A stretch of DNA of 64,000 nucleotides from positions 434,001-498,000 of the forward strand of contig NZ_FNJK01000001.1 of assembly GCF_900104225.1 (NCBI RefSeq), read 5' to 3'. Position numbers and translations under genes: made by a program. The DNA is from Streptococcus equinus. GTDB lineage: Bacteria; Bacillota; Bacilli; Lactobacillales; Streptococcaceae. Positions 54,762 through 64,000 of this stretch are shown here, piece by piece; position 1 is the stretch's first letter; the number at the start of each line of letters is the position of its first letter. The notes below the pieces were generated by a model. The model searched no databases, was not told the DNA's origin, and saw nothing but the letters and a program-made list of their open reading frames with translations.

Positions 54762-55421
54762 ATGCCAAAATATGATGATATTTGTCGAGCTTTTGAAGCT
54801 AATGCCAATCCTAAAAAGGCTCAAGAGATGTCGGCTTACATGAAAAAACTTTTTTCATTTTATGGTATTCGAACACCTAAACGTCGGGCAATTTACAAAG
54901 ATTTTTTAGCTAGAGAGAAAAAAGCAAAAACAGTAGATTGGGCTTTTTTAAATCGTTGCTGGGAAGACGAGCATCGTGAATGTCAGTATTTGGTTCTTGA
55001 TTACCTACGCGCCTTTCAAAAATACCTGACTTTTGAAGATATTGAAAAGGTAAAGCCATTTATCTCAAGTAAGCAGTGGTGGGATAGTATTGATGTGTTA
55101 GCAGGAATTGTTGGTCGAATTGGGTTAGAAGATACTAGAGTAGATGATGTTATGAAAATATGGGCTCGAGATAAGAATATCTGGTTTCGTCGTATAGCCA
55201 TACTTCATCAACTTGGCCGAAAAAAGAAAACGAAGCTAGAATTGTTAGAATGGATTCTTTTAACGAATCTTGGTTCAAGAGAATTCTTTATCAATAAAGC
55301 AATCGGCTGGGCTTTACGTGATTTTTCAAAGGTAAATCCTGATTGGGTAAGACAGTTTTTAGCTAAAAATGAAGAAAAATTGTCTTCACTTTCAATCCGA
55401 GAAGCTAGCAAATATTTATGA
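54762..55421 (+). CDS. AlkD-like DNA alkylation repair protein
   Basis: A 219-residue all-helical HEAT-like repeat protein of the AlkD family of DNA glycosylases, which remove bulky or positively charged alkylated bases. FYGIRTPKRRAIYKDFL opens the fold, and WWDSIDVLAGIVG holds the Trp-Asp of the active site, with AIGWALRDFSK near the C-terminus. GGAGG precedes the ATG. Single gene. Confidence 0.88.
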   Translation: MPKYDDICRAFEANANPKKAQEMSAYMKKLFSFYGIRTPKRRAIYKDFLAREKKAKTVDWAFLNRCWEDEHRECQYLVLDYLRAFQKYLTFEDIEKVKPFISSKQWWDSIDVLAGIVGRIGLEDTRVDDVMKIWARDKNIWFRRIAILHQLGRKKKTKLELLEWILLTNLGSREFFINKAIGWALRDFSKVNPDWVRQFLAKNEEKLSSLSIREASKYL

Positions 55422-55548
55422 TTTCCAAGCAAATTTTTCGTTTTAAAAACTATTTTTCGATAGAATAAGAGATGAATAAAAGGCTTACTCATCTCACCTT
55501 ATATAATGTTTTGGTGAAAAAAGCTCCCTTATAATGGAGGATATAGAT

Positions 55549-56040
55549 ATGACAACTTTTCTTGGGAAACCTGTAACCTTAGTTGGTAAGCAACTGCAAA
55601 TTGGCGATATTGCGCCTGATTTTTCATTACGAACATCTGACTTAGCTATTAAGAGTTTAGCTGATTTTTCTGGCTTGAAAAAAGTGATCAGCGTTGTTCC
55701 ATCAATTGATACTGGCATTTGTTCGACACAAACTCGTACCTTTAATCAAGAATTGTCTAATATGGATGATACTGTTGTGATTACTGTTTCAGCTGATCTT
55801 CCTTTTGCACAAGCACGTTGGTGTGGTGTTGAAGGACTTGATAAAGCCATTATGATGTCTGATTACTACGATAATCGTTTTGGTAAGGCTTATGGTCTTT
55901 TAATGGAAGAATGGCATCTTTTAGCGCGAGCAGTACTCGTTTTAGATGCTGATAATCATTTGGTTTATGCTGAATACTTGGAAAATGTAAACTCAGATCC
56001 AGACTATCAAGCAGCAATCAATGCGGTAAAATCGATATAA
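55549..56040 (+). CDS. tpx: Thiol peroxidase (Tpx)
   Basis: A 163-residue atypical 2-Cys peroxiredoxin that reduces H2O2 and alkyl hydroperoxides with thioredoxin. The peroxidatic Cys58 is in [13 protein letters not shown] and the resolving Cys92 in ARWCGVEG. The ATG at 55549, eight bases after GGAGG, is chosen over the ATG at 55534 that overlaps the ribosome site. Upstream, 55422-55533 holds a GAGATGA/TCATCTC hairpin and TATAAT sequences. Confidence 0.93.
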   Translation: MTTFLGKPVTLVGKQLQIGDIAPDFSLRTSDLAIKSLADFSGLKKVISVVPSIDTGICSTQTRTFNQELSNMDDTVVITVSADLPFAQARWCGVEGLDKAIMMSDYYDNRFGKAYGLLMEEWHLLARAVLVLDADNHLVYAEYLENVNSDPDYQAAINAVKSI

Positions 56041-56041
56041 T

Positions 56042-56080
56042 AAAATCCCCTCACTTAGTCTGTCTAGGTGAGGGATTTTG
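56042..56080. terminator. Bidirectional terminator
   Basis: AAAATCCCCTCAC and GTGAGGGATTTT pair, with a small inner stem, between converging tpx and the TetR gene. Confidence 0.85.
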
Positions 56081-56089
56081 TTTATGACC

Positions 56090-56638
56090 TTAAAGAGTTT
56101 TATCCAGTGAAGCAACTTTGAGAATAATCTCAGTTAACTCTTCAGTACTTTCTTTGCCACCATTATTCACCCACAGTGAAATAATACTCTCAATAGAAGA
56201 CAAATAAACCTCAGTTGCGTACTGGAAAGGAATTCCATAGTAGGCGACAAGGATTTCTTTGAAATCTGGGATGGTCAAAAGAAAACTGTAGATAAAATCT
56301 TTGACGGTCTTGGAAAAATTAGAGTATGATGATTTTGAAAGTGCATAAGTTAATTTGAAATTGTCACGAACGTAATCAAGGCAACGTGTGATAACTTTTG
56401 GAGTATCAGTATAAAGGGAGTCGGTGTTGAGAATAGCTAACAAATCATTAAGAGTTTCATGTTTTAATTGGTCCATCATATCATATTTGTCAACGTAATG
56501 GAGGTAGAACGTCCCACGGTTAACTCCGGCAGTTTTTGTTAAATCAGAGATGGTAATTTCTTCAAAGCTTTTTTCTAATAAGAGTTTTGCTAAAGCCTGC
56601 TTGAGATAGTTCGTGGTTTCGGTTTGTCTTTTTGCCAA
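56090..56638 (-). CDS. TetR/AcrR-family regulator, divergent to an ABC transporter
   Basis: A 182-residue repressor with HTH at about residues 22-50 (ITISDLTKTAGVNRGTFYLHYVDKYDM) and a C-terminal TetR_C_7-like domain. It lies head-to-head with the ABC transporter, 140 bases apart, the usual layout for a local repressor of an efflux or lipid transporter. The gap holds repeats of (A)GACAAT/GACAAA type on the minus strand that may be its operator. Confidence 0.85.
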   Translation of the reverse strand: MAKRQTETTNYLKQALAKLLLEKSFEEITISDLTKTAGVNRGTFYLHYVDKYDMMDQLKHETLNDLLAILNTDSLYTDTPKVITRCLDYVRDNFKLTYALSKSSYSNFSKTVKDFIYSFLLTIPDFKEILVAYYGIPFQYATEVYLSSIESIISLWVNNGGKESTEELTEIILKVASLDKTL

Positions 56639-56778
56639 AATAACTCTCCTTTCTTGGACATAGCTAAAATGAACAGATTGTCTATTTTTGTCCTTGTTTA
56701 ATAATTGTGAAAATTATATACTATTCCTCGAATTAAATCAACAACATGTTTAATTAAGAAATACAAAGAGGTGATTTT

Positions 56779-57480
56779 ATGGCTTATATTGAAATGAAGC
56801 ACTCATACAAGCGCTATAAAACTGGTGAAACTGAAATTGTAGCAAATAATGACATTAACTTTGCTATTGAAAAGGGAGAGTTAGTGATTATTCTTGGAGC
56901 ATCAGGTGCCGGAAAATCAACGGTTTTAAATATTCTTGGTGGAATGGATACCAACGATGTAGGGCAAGTCTTGATTGATGGTGTTGATATTTCTCAATAT
57001 AATGCTAAAGAATTGACAACCTATCGTCGTAACGATGTCGGATTTGTTTTTCAATTCTATAATTTAGTCCCTAATTTAACAGCAAAAGAAAATGTTGAAT
57101 TGGCATCAGAAATTGTAGTAGACGCAAGAGACGCTGAACAGACCTTGATTGATGTTGGCTTGGGTAAACGTTTGAATAATTTTCCAGCACAGCTGTCAGG
57201 TGGGGAACAGCAACGTGTGTCAATTGCGCGTGCAGTAGCTAAAAATCCAAAATTATTGTTGTGTGATGAACCGACAGGAGCTCTTGATTATCAAACTGGA
57301 AAACAGGTATTGAAGATTTTGCAAGACATGTCTCGTCACAAAGGTTCAACAGTTATTATCGTGACACACAACTCTGCCCTTGCACCAATTGCTGACCGTG
57401 TTATTCACATGCACGATGCTACTGTGAGCAGCATTGAAGTCAATGAGCACCCTCAAGATATTGAGACACTAGAATACTGA
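56779..57480 (+). CDS. ABC transporter ATP-binding protein (LolD/MacB type)
   Basis: A 233-residue ATPase: Walker [10 protein letters not shown] (about 39-47), signature [14 protein letters not shown], Walker [13 protein letters not shown]. This subclass pairs with FtsX-type permeases, and its partner starts ten bases later. Such systems extrude peptides or antibiotics or act mechanically on the membrane. AGAGGTG precedes the ATG. Confidence 0.92.
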   Translation: MAYIEMKHSYKRYKTGETEIVANNDINFAIEKGELVIILGASGAGKSTVLNILGGMDTNDVGQVLIDGVDISQYNAKELTTYRRNDVGFVFQFYNLVPNLTAKENVELASEIVVDARDAEQTLIDVGLGKRLNNFPAQLSGGEQQRVSIARAVAKNPKLLLCDEPTGALDYQTGKQVLKILQDMSRHKGSTVIIVTHNSALAPIADRVIHMHDATVSSIEVNEHPQDIETLEY

Positions 57481-57490
57481 GGTGAGCATT

Positions 57491-60127
57491 ATGTCAAAAA
57501 AGACTTATTGGAAAGATATCAGAAAATCAATTGGCAGTTCTAAAGGTCGTTTTTTGTCTATCATGCTCTTGATGATGCTTGGAGCCTTTGCTTTTGTAGC
57601 ATTAAAAGTAACAGGCCCTGATATGCAAAGAACAGCTAGTGATTACTTGAAAAAGCAAAATGCTATGGATTTATCAGTCATAGCTAGTTATGGCTTTAGT
57701 GACAATGACAAGAAAGAAATTGCTTCTATTAAGAATAGTGAAATTGAGTATGGCTATTTAACAGACGTTACTATTAAAAATACAGATGATGCGATTCGTG
57801 TTTTTTCAAAAAGTAAGAAGATTTCAAAATACGAACTTATCTCAGGTTCTTATCCTAAAACATCAGGTGAAATTGCTCTTGCTTCAACTATGAAGAAGAC
57901 TTATCATCTTGGGGATACCATTACATTTACCCAATCTGATGAACAAGGTATTTTGAAAAAAACATCCTTTAAAGTTGTTGGCTTTGTTAATTCATCAGAA
58001 TTGCTTTCAAAATCTAGTTTAGGAACTTCAAGTGCTGGAAATGGCGTATTGAAATACTATGCTATAGTTCCAGAATCAGCTTTTGATAGTGACTATTATA
58101 CTATTGCTAGAATTCGTTATGATGACTTAAAAGATTTAAATCCATTTTCTGAAGCTTATAAAGAAAAAATTGCTCAAAAAGAGGATACATTAGATGACTT
58201 GCTTTCAGATAATCCAAGTCAACGTTCAAAAGAATTGACTTCAAAACTTCAGGCAGAAATTGATACTAATCAAGCAAAAGTTGATGAAGCCAAAAAACAA
58301 CTAGAAGCCCAAAAAGCAATGCTTGCTCAACTGCCTAAAGAACAGCAGCTAGCAGCACAAAGTTCTCTTGAACAGGCACAATCTCAAATTACAGAGAGTG
58401 AAAAACAAATCAAAGTATCTCAAGGTAAGATTGATGCAATGAAAGAGCCGACATATACGACCTATACTCGTTCTACTCTACCAGGTGGAGGTGGTTATCA
58501 AACATATGCCTCTAGCACCTCAAGTATTGGAAGTATCGGAAATATTTTTCCTGTTGTTTTATATGTTGTTGCTGCTTTAGTCACATTTACAACGATGACA
58601 CGATTTGTTGATGAAGAGCGAACAAATTCTGGTGTTTTAAAAGCTCTTGGTTACAGCAATAGTGATGTTATCAAGAAATTTGTTATCTATGGTTTTGTTG
58701 CCAGTATGACTGGTACCATCTTGGGAGTTTTGGGAGGTCATTATGTTTTATCACGAGTGATTGCAGAAATCGTGACTGGTGATACGACTTTAGGAAGTAC
58801 CAATCTTTATTTCTATTGGTCATATACCCTTATTGCAGTTGTATTTGCATTGGTTAGTGCGGTTTTACCAGCTTTTATCATCGCCAGAAAAGAACTTAGT
58901 GAAAAGCCTTCGCAATTGTTATTACCAAAACCTCCAGTTAAAGGTTCAAAAATTTTCTTGGAGCGTTTGGGCTTTATTTGGCGTCGTTTATCATTTACTC
59001 ATAAAGTAACCGCACGTAATATCTTTCGTTACAAACAGCGTATGCTGATGACTATATTTGGTGTTGCTGGCTCGGTAGCACTCCTATTTGCTGGTCTTGG
59101 TATCCAATCTTCTTTAGGTAAAATTATTGATAATCAATTCTCACGTTTGATGCCTTATGATATGATTGTTGTGAAAAGTGATGAGAGCGGCAGTCAAGAT
59201 GAATTAACCCAATTCATGGATTCCGATAAAGTATCCCAATACCAAAGTATTTATTTATCACATTTAACAGAAAACATTTCAGACTTGAGTGATAAGCAGG
59301 ATATTTCAATCATGGTTAGTCAAGGTAAAGATTTTGGTGATTTCATTCATCTTAAAGATAAAAAGACTGGAAAAGCATTGACCTTAACCGATGATGGTGT
59401 TATCATTTCAGAAAAACTTGCTAGTTTGTATGGGGTTAAAGCGGGTGATACGTTTGACTTGAAAGATCAAAATGGTCAAAAACGTTCCATTAAAATTTCA
59501 GCAGTAGCAGAGATGAACGTTGGTCACTACCTCTTTATGTCACAAAAAGCATATGAGCAGATTTTTGATGATGATGTTAAAGATAATGCTTATCTAGTCA
59601 CTCTAAAGAATCATTCAAGTAAGAATATTGAAGATATGGCAACTAAATTATTGGCCATGGATCAAGTGTCAGCCGTTAGTCAAAATGCTTCAATGATAAA
59701 AAACGTTAATTCAATGGTGGTTTCATTGAATGGAGCAATGACAATTCTCGTTATTATTTCTGTTTTGCTCGCGGTTGTTATTCTCTACAATTTAACTAAT
59801 ATTAATGTGGCTGAACGAATTCGTGAATTATCAACGATTAAGGTTTTAGGTTTTTACGATAAAGAAGTAACCATGTACATTTATCGAGAAACTATTAGCC
59901 TTTCTCTGATTGGTATTCTTGTTGGTTTGATTAGTGGAAAATACCTACATCAAGCGATTATGGATATGATTGGTTCAGATTACATTAAATTTGGTACTGA
60001 GGTTGGTTTATTCGTTTATATCATTCCAATCGTCGTTGTTATCGGAATACTATTTTTGTTAGGCTGGCTTGTTAATCATATTCTAAAAACAGTTGATATG
60101 CTCGAAGCCTTGAAATCAGTAGATTAA
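57491..60127 (+). CDS. FtsX-type ABC transporter permease with large extracellular domain
   Basis: An 878-residue permease. One helix near residues 20-40 is followed by a roughly 300-residue external domain with a coiled coil (about 233-310, rich in Gln/Lys/Glu, e.g. QAKVDEAKKQLEAQKA). Three helices follow with the FtsX motif (TTMTRFVDEERTNSGVLKALGYS). A second external domain (about 560-730) precedes the C-terminal three helices, with INVAERIRELSTIKVLGFYDKEV. The ATG at 57491 is chosen over GTG at 57482 because it follows GAGGTGAG. Works with the preceding ATPase under TetR control. Substrate unknown. Confidence 0.9.
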   Translation: MSKKTYWKDIRKSIGSSKGRFLSIMLLMMLGAFAFVALKVTGPDMQRTASDYLKKQNAMDLSVIASYGFSDNDKKEIASIKNSEIEYGYLTDVTIKNTDDAIRVFSKSKKISKYELISGSYPKTSGEIALASTMKKTYHLGDTITFTQSDEQGILKKTSFKVVGFVNSSELLSKSSLGTSSAGNGVLKYYAIVPESAFDSDYYTIARIRYDDLKDLNPFSEAYKEKIAQKEDTLDDLLSDNPSQRSKELTSKLQAEIDTNQAKVDEAKKQLEAQKAMLAQLPKEQQLAAQSSLEQAQSQITESEKQIKVSQGKIDAMKEPTYTTYTRSTLPGGGGYQTYASSTSSIGSIGNIFPVVLYVVAALVTFTTMTRFVDEERTNSGVLKALGYSNSDVIKKFVIYGFVASMTGTILGVLGGHYVLSRVIAEIVTGDTTLGSTNLYFYWSYTLIAVVFALVSAVLPAFIIARKELSEKPSQLLLPKPPVKGSKIFLERLGFIWRRLSFTHKVTARNIFRYKQRMLMTIFGVAGSVALLFAGLGIQSSLGKIIDNQFSRLMPYDMIVVKSDESGSQDELTQFMDSDKVSQYQSIYLSHLTENISDLSDKQDISIMVSQGKDFGDFIHLKDKKTGKALTLTDDGVIISEKLASLYGVKAGDTFDLKDQNGQKRSIKISAVAEMNVGHYLFMSQKAYEQIFDDDVKDNAYLVTLKNHSSKNIEDMATKLLAMDQVSAVSQNASMIKNVNSMVVSLNGAMTILVIISVLLAVVILYNLTNINVAERIRELSTIKVLGFYDKEVTMYIYRETISLSLIGILVGLISGKYLHQAIMDMIGSDYIKFGTEVGLFVYIIPIVVVIGILFLLGWLVNHILKTVDMLEALKSVD

Positions 60128-60140
60128 TATTAAAGTGATA

Positions 60141-60173
60141 AAAAATGCTCCTTAGATATAAGGGGCGTTTTTA
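60141..60173 (+). terminator. Terminator after the FtsX-type permease
   Basis: AATGCTCCTTA pairs with TAAGGGGCGTT (G-U pairs) around GATA, then T residues. Confidence 0.8.
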
Positions 60174-60269
60174 TTTGTTGAGAAATGTTCTTTTGATGTC
60201 GTTAACCCTATTTAAAAAATGCTATTTTCATGATATACTTAACCGGTAAATTATTTTGAGGAGGCGACA

Positions 60270-62045
60270 ATGACAGAAAATCCAAATAAAATGGAACATA
60301 GCCAACAAAAACAGTTAATTAAACGGTTGAAATCAGAGTTAGGACCGCATAAATATGAACTATATATTGCAGCATTTTTATCTTGGATACAATTTATAAT
60401 GCGTATTCTTTCATTTTTTATTATCGCAAAGGCGGTAGGTGCCTTATATCAAGGAAATGATATTTCAATACTCAATCTAGTTTTATCATTATTATTTTTA
60501 AATCTTATTGGTTATATATCAGCTTGGCTAGCGAAAAAATATCAAGGAACAGCCTCTCAATATGCACGAAATCGATTAAAGCAAGCATTTTTTGATGCTT
60601 TTCAAAGACATGGTGGCGAATTTGATGATCAGAATTTTTCGACTGCAGACGTGATGACAGTTGCATCACAAGGTATTGATACTTTAGATACCTATTTCAA
60701 TCACTATTTGACTTTATCGCTTAGAGCTTATCTAAATTGTGCGACAGTTCTTTTGCTAGTAGTTTTTATCTATCCTATTGGTGGAGTGATTTTTTTACTA
60801 AGTTTACCATTTATTCCTGTTTCGATTATCTTGATGCAAAGACGTTCAAGAAAAATTATGAATCATTATTGGGCAACTTATATGGATGTCGGCAATTTGT
60901 TTATGGACGACTTAAAGGGAATGAACACTCTTTATACCTACGGAGTTGATGAACGTTATGAAAAAACATTTGTTGAAAAAGCAGAAGCCTTTCGACAATC
61001 AACAATGGAATTATTAAAATTTCAGCTACAATCAGTTGGCTATATGGACGGTGTGATGTATATTGGCATTGGTCTTTCGGGTTTTGCGGCAGCAGTTTCT
61101 TTGTCATATGGTCATTTATCACTTTTTAGCCTTTGTTTCTTTGTCCTTATTGCGACTGAATTTTTTATGCCAATTCGTGAACTGGGCTATGGCATGCATT
61201 TAGTAATGATGAATGCAAAAATGGCTGAGCGAATTTATACCTTTTTAGATAGTGTGGTGACTGCTGAGTCGCATAAAACTAAAGAGATGCTGCCAAATGA
61301 TATTAATGAGATTGTTTTTAATCATGTTGGCTTTTCATATGATCATACGAAGATCTTTTCTAACTTGTCATTTACCATTCCTAAAGGGAAAATTTTTGCA
61401 ATTACTGGTGAAAGTGGTCGCGGTAAAACAACTATTGCGAAACTCCTTCAAAAACAATTATCTGTATCAGAAGGAAATATTTTCTTTGATCACCAAGACT
61501 TAACTGATGTGAGTTTAGATGCTGTTAAAGAAAATGTGATGTATGTCTCAGCTGATTCTTATCTTTTTAGGGGAACTATCTATGAGAATCTTGCATTAGC
61601 AACTGATATGTCACCTGCTCAATTGCAAGATTGGCTAAATCAAGGTCAGCTGATGTCATTTTTAGAGGAGTTACCAGAGGGTTTACAGACACAAGTTGGT
61701 GAAAATGGTAATTTTTTATCACCCGGTCAACGTCAACAAATCATTTGTGCACGAGCTTTATTGGCTAAACGACCAATTTATATCTTTGATGAAATGACAT
61801 CAAGTATTGACAGTGAGAATGAGCAAAAGCTTTATGACTATATCAGGTTAGCGTCTCAAGATGCGATTGTTATTGTGATTTCACATAAAATGAAGCAGAT
61901 TTTACAAGCAGATCAAGTGCTTTTTATAGACAGCAAGCACAATATTTCGCTGGATTATCCAGAAAAATTATTAACAACGAATGATGAATTTAAGTCCCTA
62001 GTAACAACACAAGAAGAATTGGAGGCGATTCTACATGTCTCATAA
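60270..62045 (+). CDS. ABC exporter half, CydD-like (subunit A)
   Basis: A 591-residue fused permease-ATPase with six helices (about 35-310) and a C-terminal ATPase. The segment ASQGIDTLDTYFNHYLTLSLRAYLN recalls CydD. Walker A is GESGRGKTT, Walker B IYIFDEMTSSID, but the signature is LSPGQRQQ in place of LSGGQ. It overlaps the next gene by 11 bases, giving a heterodimer. CydDC exports cysteine/glutathione for cytochrome bd assembly; no cydAB is here, so the assignment stays at family level. GAGGAGG precedes the ATG. Confidence 0.85.
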   Translation: MTENPNKMEHSQQKQLIKRLKSELGPHKYELYIAAFLSWIQFIMRILSFFIIAKAVGALYQGNDISILNLVLSLLFLNLIGYISAWLAKKYQGTASQYARNRLKQAFFDAFQRHGGEFDDQNFSTADVMTVASQGIDTLDTYFNHYLTLSLRAYLNCATVLLLVVFIYPIGGVIFLLSLPFIPVSIILMQRRSRKIMNHYWATYMDVGNLFMDDLKGMNTLYTYGVDERYEKTFVEKAEAFRQSTMELLKFQLQSVGYMDGVMYIGIGLSGFAAAVSLSYGHLSLFSLCFFVLIATEFFMPIRELGYGMHLVMMNAKMAERIYTFLDSVVTAESHKTKEMLPNDINEIVFNHVGFSYDHTKIFSNLSFTIPKGKIFAITGESGRGKTTIAKLLQKQLSVSEGNIFFDHQDLTDVSLDAVKENVMYVSADSYLFRGTIYENLALATDMSPAQLQDWLNQGQLMSFLEELPEGLQTQVGENGNFLSPGQRQQIICARALLAKRPIYIFDEMTSSIDSENEQKLYDYIRLASQDAIVIVISHKMKQILQADQVLFIDSKHNISLDYPEKLLTTNDEFKSLVTTQEELEAILHVS

Positions 62046-63699
62046 AACACTATCAACAAAGCAAGTAGTGAAACGGCTTGCAGAGCTTGTTAAAGGCTTT
62101 TGGTTAGAATATGTCCTAGCAGTTGGCGGAGCAGTTTTAGGTTTTTTTATGACAATCCTTATTCCAAGTCTTGTCATCCACTTAGCTTGGCAAGCTCTAG
62201 TGGGAAGAACTCCTCAGTTTAGATTTGTTATGATATTATTTACTTTGGGACTATTGCGTGGTATTTTGCGCTATGTTGAGCATTATTTTGGTCATTATGT
62301 GGCTTTTAAAACGCTTTATGACTTTAGATGTATGGTATTTGCTAAATTACGACGTTTGGCACCAGCAAAATTAGATCATCAAGATAGTGGAAACATGCTT
62401 AAGATGATTGGTGAAGATATTGAGGCTATGGAAGTCTTCTTTGCCCACACACTTCCACCTGTTATCACGGCAAGTTTGGTAACAATTATCTTAGAGATTT
62501 ATTATTGGTCAGTTTCGCCTTTAATAGCTCTGATTAGTCTGACGGTTTATGCTGTTTTAGCGATCTTTTTGCCTCGTCTTCAAGCTAAGCATTTACAGCC
62601 TTTATTGCAGGAACAAACAAAAACACGATGTGCTTATATGTCACACTTCTCAGATAGCCTGCATGGCATGAAAGATTTGTTACAATTCGGACAAGTAAAA
62701 TCCTATTTAAAACAATTAAACAAAGAAAGTAAGTCTGTCAATGCATGTGAAAAAGAAGTAGCACAAACACAGCACTTGCAAGCTAGTTTATCTTTTTTTA
62801 TTATTGGTTTTGCAATGATGTTAGTAGTTGTTTTAGCGGTATCACAAGCTAATAATGGGCAAATCTCTCTTCTTTCAGCTACAACCATTATTGTTGTATT
62901 CTCGGCTTCTTTTGCCCCTTATTTGGAATTGAGTCGTTTACCTCTTGGTTTTAAACGTGCGATGACAGCAGCTCGCCAAGTCTTTGCATTATTAGATGAA
63001 GAAGAGAATGATAAATCAGGCCTAGCTTTCAATGAGACAATTACTCATATTGCCTTGGAAGATGTTTCTTTTTCATACAAGCAGAGAAATCAAAATATTT
63101 TTGAACAGTTGTCAGTTGTTTTTGAGAATCATAAAGTAATTGGACTGGTTGGAAAATCTGGTTCAGGCAAATCAACATTAATGAAGTTAGTTATGAAATG
63201 GTATGATAATACTAAAGGACAAATCTTAATTAACCAGAGACCACTTTCAACATTGGCGGCGCGTGATGTTCAAAATCGTATTGCCTATATTCCACAAATT
63301 CCACAAATATTTAGTCAAAATATTCGAGAAAATTTGAGACTTGGAAATCCAAATATCACTGATGAAATGATTTTAGAGGCAGCTGATAAATGTCGAATTA
63401 AGGATAAAATTTTGACAACAACTGATGGCTTGGATACTGAATTAAATAATGAACAAACCATATTTTCTGCAGGTGAACTGCAACGTCTAGAATTGACAAG
63501 AGCTCTGCTAAAAAATGCAGATTGTTACATTTTTGATGAGCCTACAAGTAATTTAGATTCACTGAATGAAGCTGCCTTTTTAAAGGTGATAAGAGAACAT
63601 TGTAAAGGTTACGTATTTCTGATTTCGCATCGTCTAAGTACAGTTGCATCATGTGATATTATTTATCGTATTGAAAATGGTAGGATCACTCAACTTTAA
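62035..63699 (+). CDS. ABC exporter half, CydC-like (subunit B)
   Basis: A 554-residue permease-ATPase. Six helices lie in about residues 20-300; Walker A is GKSGSGKST, the signature FSAGELQRLELTRA, and Walker B CYIFDEPTSNLDS, followed by the LISHRLST switch His. Its ATG lies inside the end of the preceding gene, with GGAGG just upstream, so the two are made together and should pair. Signatures of both subunits depart from LSGGQ, as is common in heterodimeric exporters. Confidence 0.86.
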   Translation: MSHKTLSTKQVVKRLAELVKGFWLEYVLAVGGAVLGFFMTILIPSLVIHLAWQALVGRTPQFRFVMILFTLGLLRGILRYVEHYFGHYVAFKTLYDFRCMVFAKLRRLAPAKLDHQDSGNMLKMIGEDIEAMEVFFAHTLPPVITASLVTIILEIYYWSVSPLIALISLTVYAVLAIFLPRLQAKHLQPLLQEQTKTRCAYMSHFSDSLHGMKDLLQFGQVKSYLKQLNKESKSVNACEKEVAQTQHLQASLSFFIIGFAMMLVVVLAVSQANNGQISLLSATTIIVVFSASFAPYLELSRLPLGFKRAMTAARQVFALLDEEENDKSGLAFNETITHIALEDVSFSYKQRNQNIFEQLSVVFENHKVIGLVGKSGSGKSTLMKLVMKWYDNTKGQILINQRPLSTLAARDVQNRIAYIPQIPQIFSQNIRENLRLGNPNITDEMILEAADKCRIKDKILTTTDGLDTELNNEQTIFSAGELQRLELTRALLKNADCYIFDEPTSNLDSLNEAAFLKVIREHCKGYVFLISHRLSTVASCDIIYRIENGRITQL

Positions 63700-63737
63700 T
63701 ACTATTTTTGAAACAATCATACAACTAAATAGTAAAG

Positions 63738-63763
63738 GAGCAGTAGCAATGCTGCTCTTTTTG
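63738..63763 (+). terminator. Terminator of the ABC exporter operon
   Basis: GAGCAG and CTGCTC pair around an eight-base loop, then TTTTT. Confidence 0.75.
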
Positions 63764-63764
63764 C

Positions 63765-63793
63765 TTGTCAAAAGAATAATTTGGTATTATAAT
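63765..63793 (+). promoter_or_regulatory. Promoter of the last gene
   Basis: TTGTCA (63765-63770), 17 bases, TATAAT (63788-63793). Confidence 0.75.
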
Positions 63794-63816
63794 ACTAAAT
63801 TGTAAAGGAGATAACT

Positions 63817-64000
63817 ATGAATAAAGTTGTTGAACGTTACCGAGAAAATAATGTTCCTAAAATTCCTTTAAGAGAAGTTACGGAGCACTTTAAAGGAAAG
63901 GCAGTTTCTAAGTTTAATGATGACGGAAATATATCAGTCATTAATCTAAGTGATATGCTAGAAACTGGCATTAATTATAATAGCCTAAAGAAGATTGAAG
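63817..64000 (+). CDS. Restriction-specificity (HsdS-like) protein, 5' part
   Basis: The first 61 residues run off the window. IPLREVTEHFKGKAVSKFNDDGNISVINLSDM resembles the start of a type I restriction S-subunit target-recognition domain. No hsdM or hsdR is seen before it, and it has its own promoter, so it may be one of the solitary short S-like proteins found in streptococci. AAAGGAG precedes the ATG. Family call is moderate because only the N-terminus is visible. Confidence 0.6.
   Translation, partial: MNKVVERYRENNVPKIPLREVTEHFKGKAVSKFNDDGNISVINLSDMLETGINYNSLKKIE

Overview
The window is low-GC Firmicute chromosome and looks like Streptococcus. Supporting signs are ClpL, the murB-potABCD cluster, the folC-E-P-B-K cluster, a pneumococcal-type cellobiose PTS locus with CelR, MET-box, CtsR and cre operators of the streptococcal type, and AAAGGAG ribosome sites. 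A member of the S. bovis/equinus group is my best guess; that is inference from gene content, not a search result. No rRNA, tRNA, CRISPR array, insertion sequence or prophage was seen.

Layout. 1-3.3 kb: S-methylmethionine uptake and homocysteine methylation (mmuP-mmuM) behind tandem MET boxes, then a DUF1275 membrane protein. 3.4-7.1 kb: clpL under a CtsR operator, divergent from rplJ-rplL with its L10 leader. 7.2-9.6 kb: small membrane proteins, a TetR regulator and a membrane-anchored polysaccharide deacetylase. 9.8-14.6 kb: hom-thrB, a RarD-type permease and pabBC. 14.8-18.4 kb: folate operon. 18.5-23.3 kb: murB and the spermidine/putrescine transporter. 23.4-25.5 kb: a ClC antiporter and a severely shortened LicT antiterminator with an intact RAT/terminator leader. 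25.6-28.9 kb: AraC regulator, a candidate small RNA, and a phasin-like/UbiB-kinase pair.

28.9-40.8 kb is a beta-glucoside/cellobiose region. It has two 6-phospho-beta-glucosidases, a SemiSWEET, twin small membrane proteins of unknown function, the celB-celR-celC-orf-celD PTS, two Cof-type HAD phosphatases and an SGNH hydrolase. Putative CelR boxes and cre sites sit on its promoters. 40.8-42.6 kb: a tandem glycine riboswitch in front of an AGCS amino-acid symporter. 42.6-45.6 kb: pdxR divergent from pdxST. 45.8-48.1 kb: pcrA. 48.1-53.3 kb: a TPP-riboswitch operon for thiamine salvage (thiW, a methyltransferase, a HAD-TenA fusion, thiD, thiM, thiE). 53.3-56.0 kb: metY behind a perfect MET box that is also the thiE terminator stem, then alkD-like and tpx genes. 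56.1-63.7 kb: a TetR-divergent FtsX-type ABC transporter and a CydDC-like heterodimeric ABC exporter. The window ends inside a restriction-specificity-like gene.

Most of this is ordinary streptococcal core genome. The items I consider least explained are the shortened LicT locus, the twin membrane proteins, the candidate small RNA at 26.7-26.9 kb, and the thiamine operon's methyltransferase plus HAD-TenA fusion, which carries an embedded translation start.
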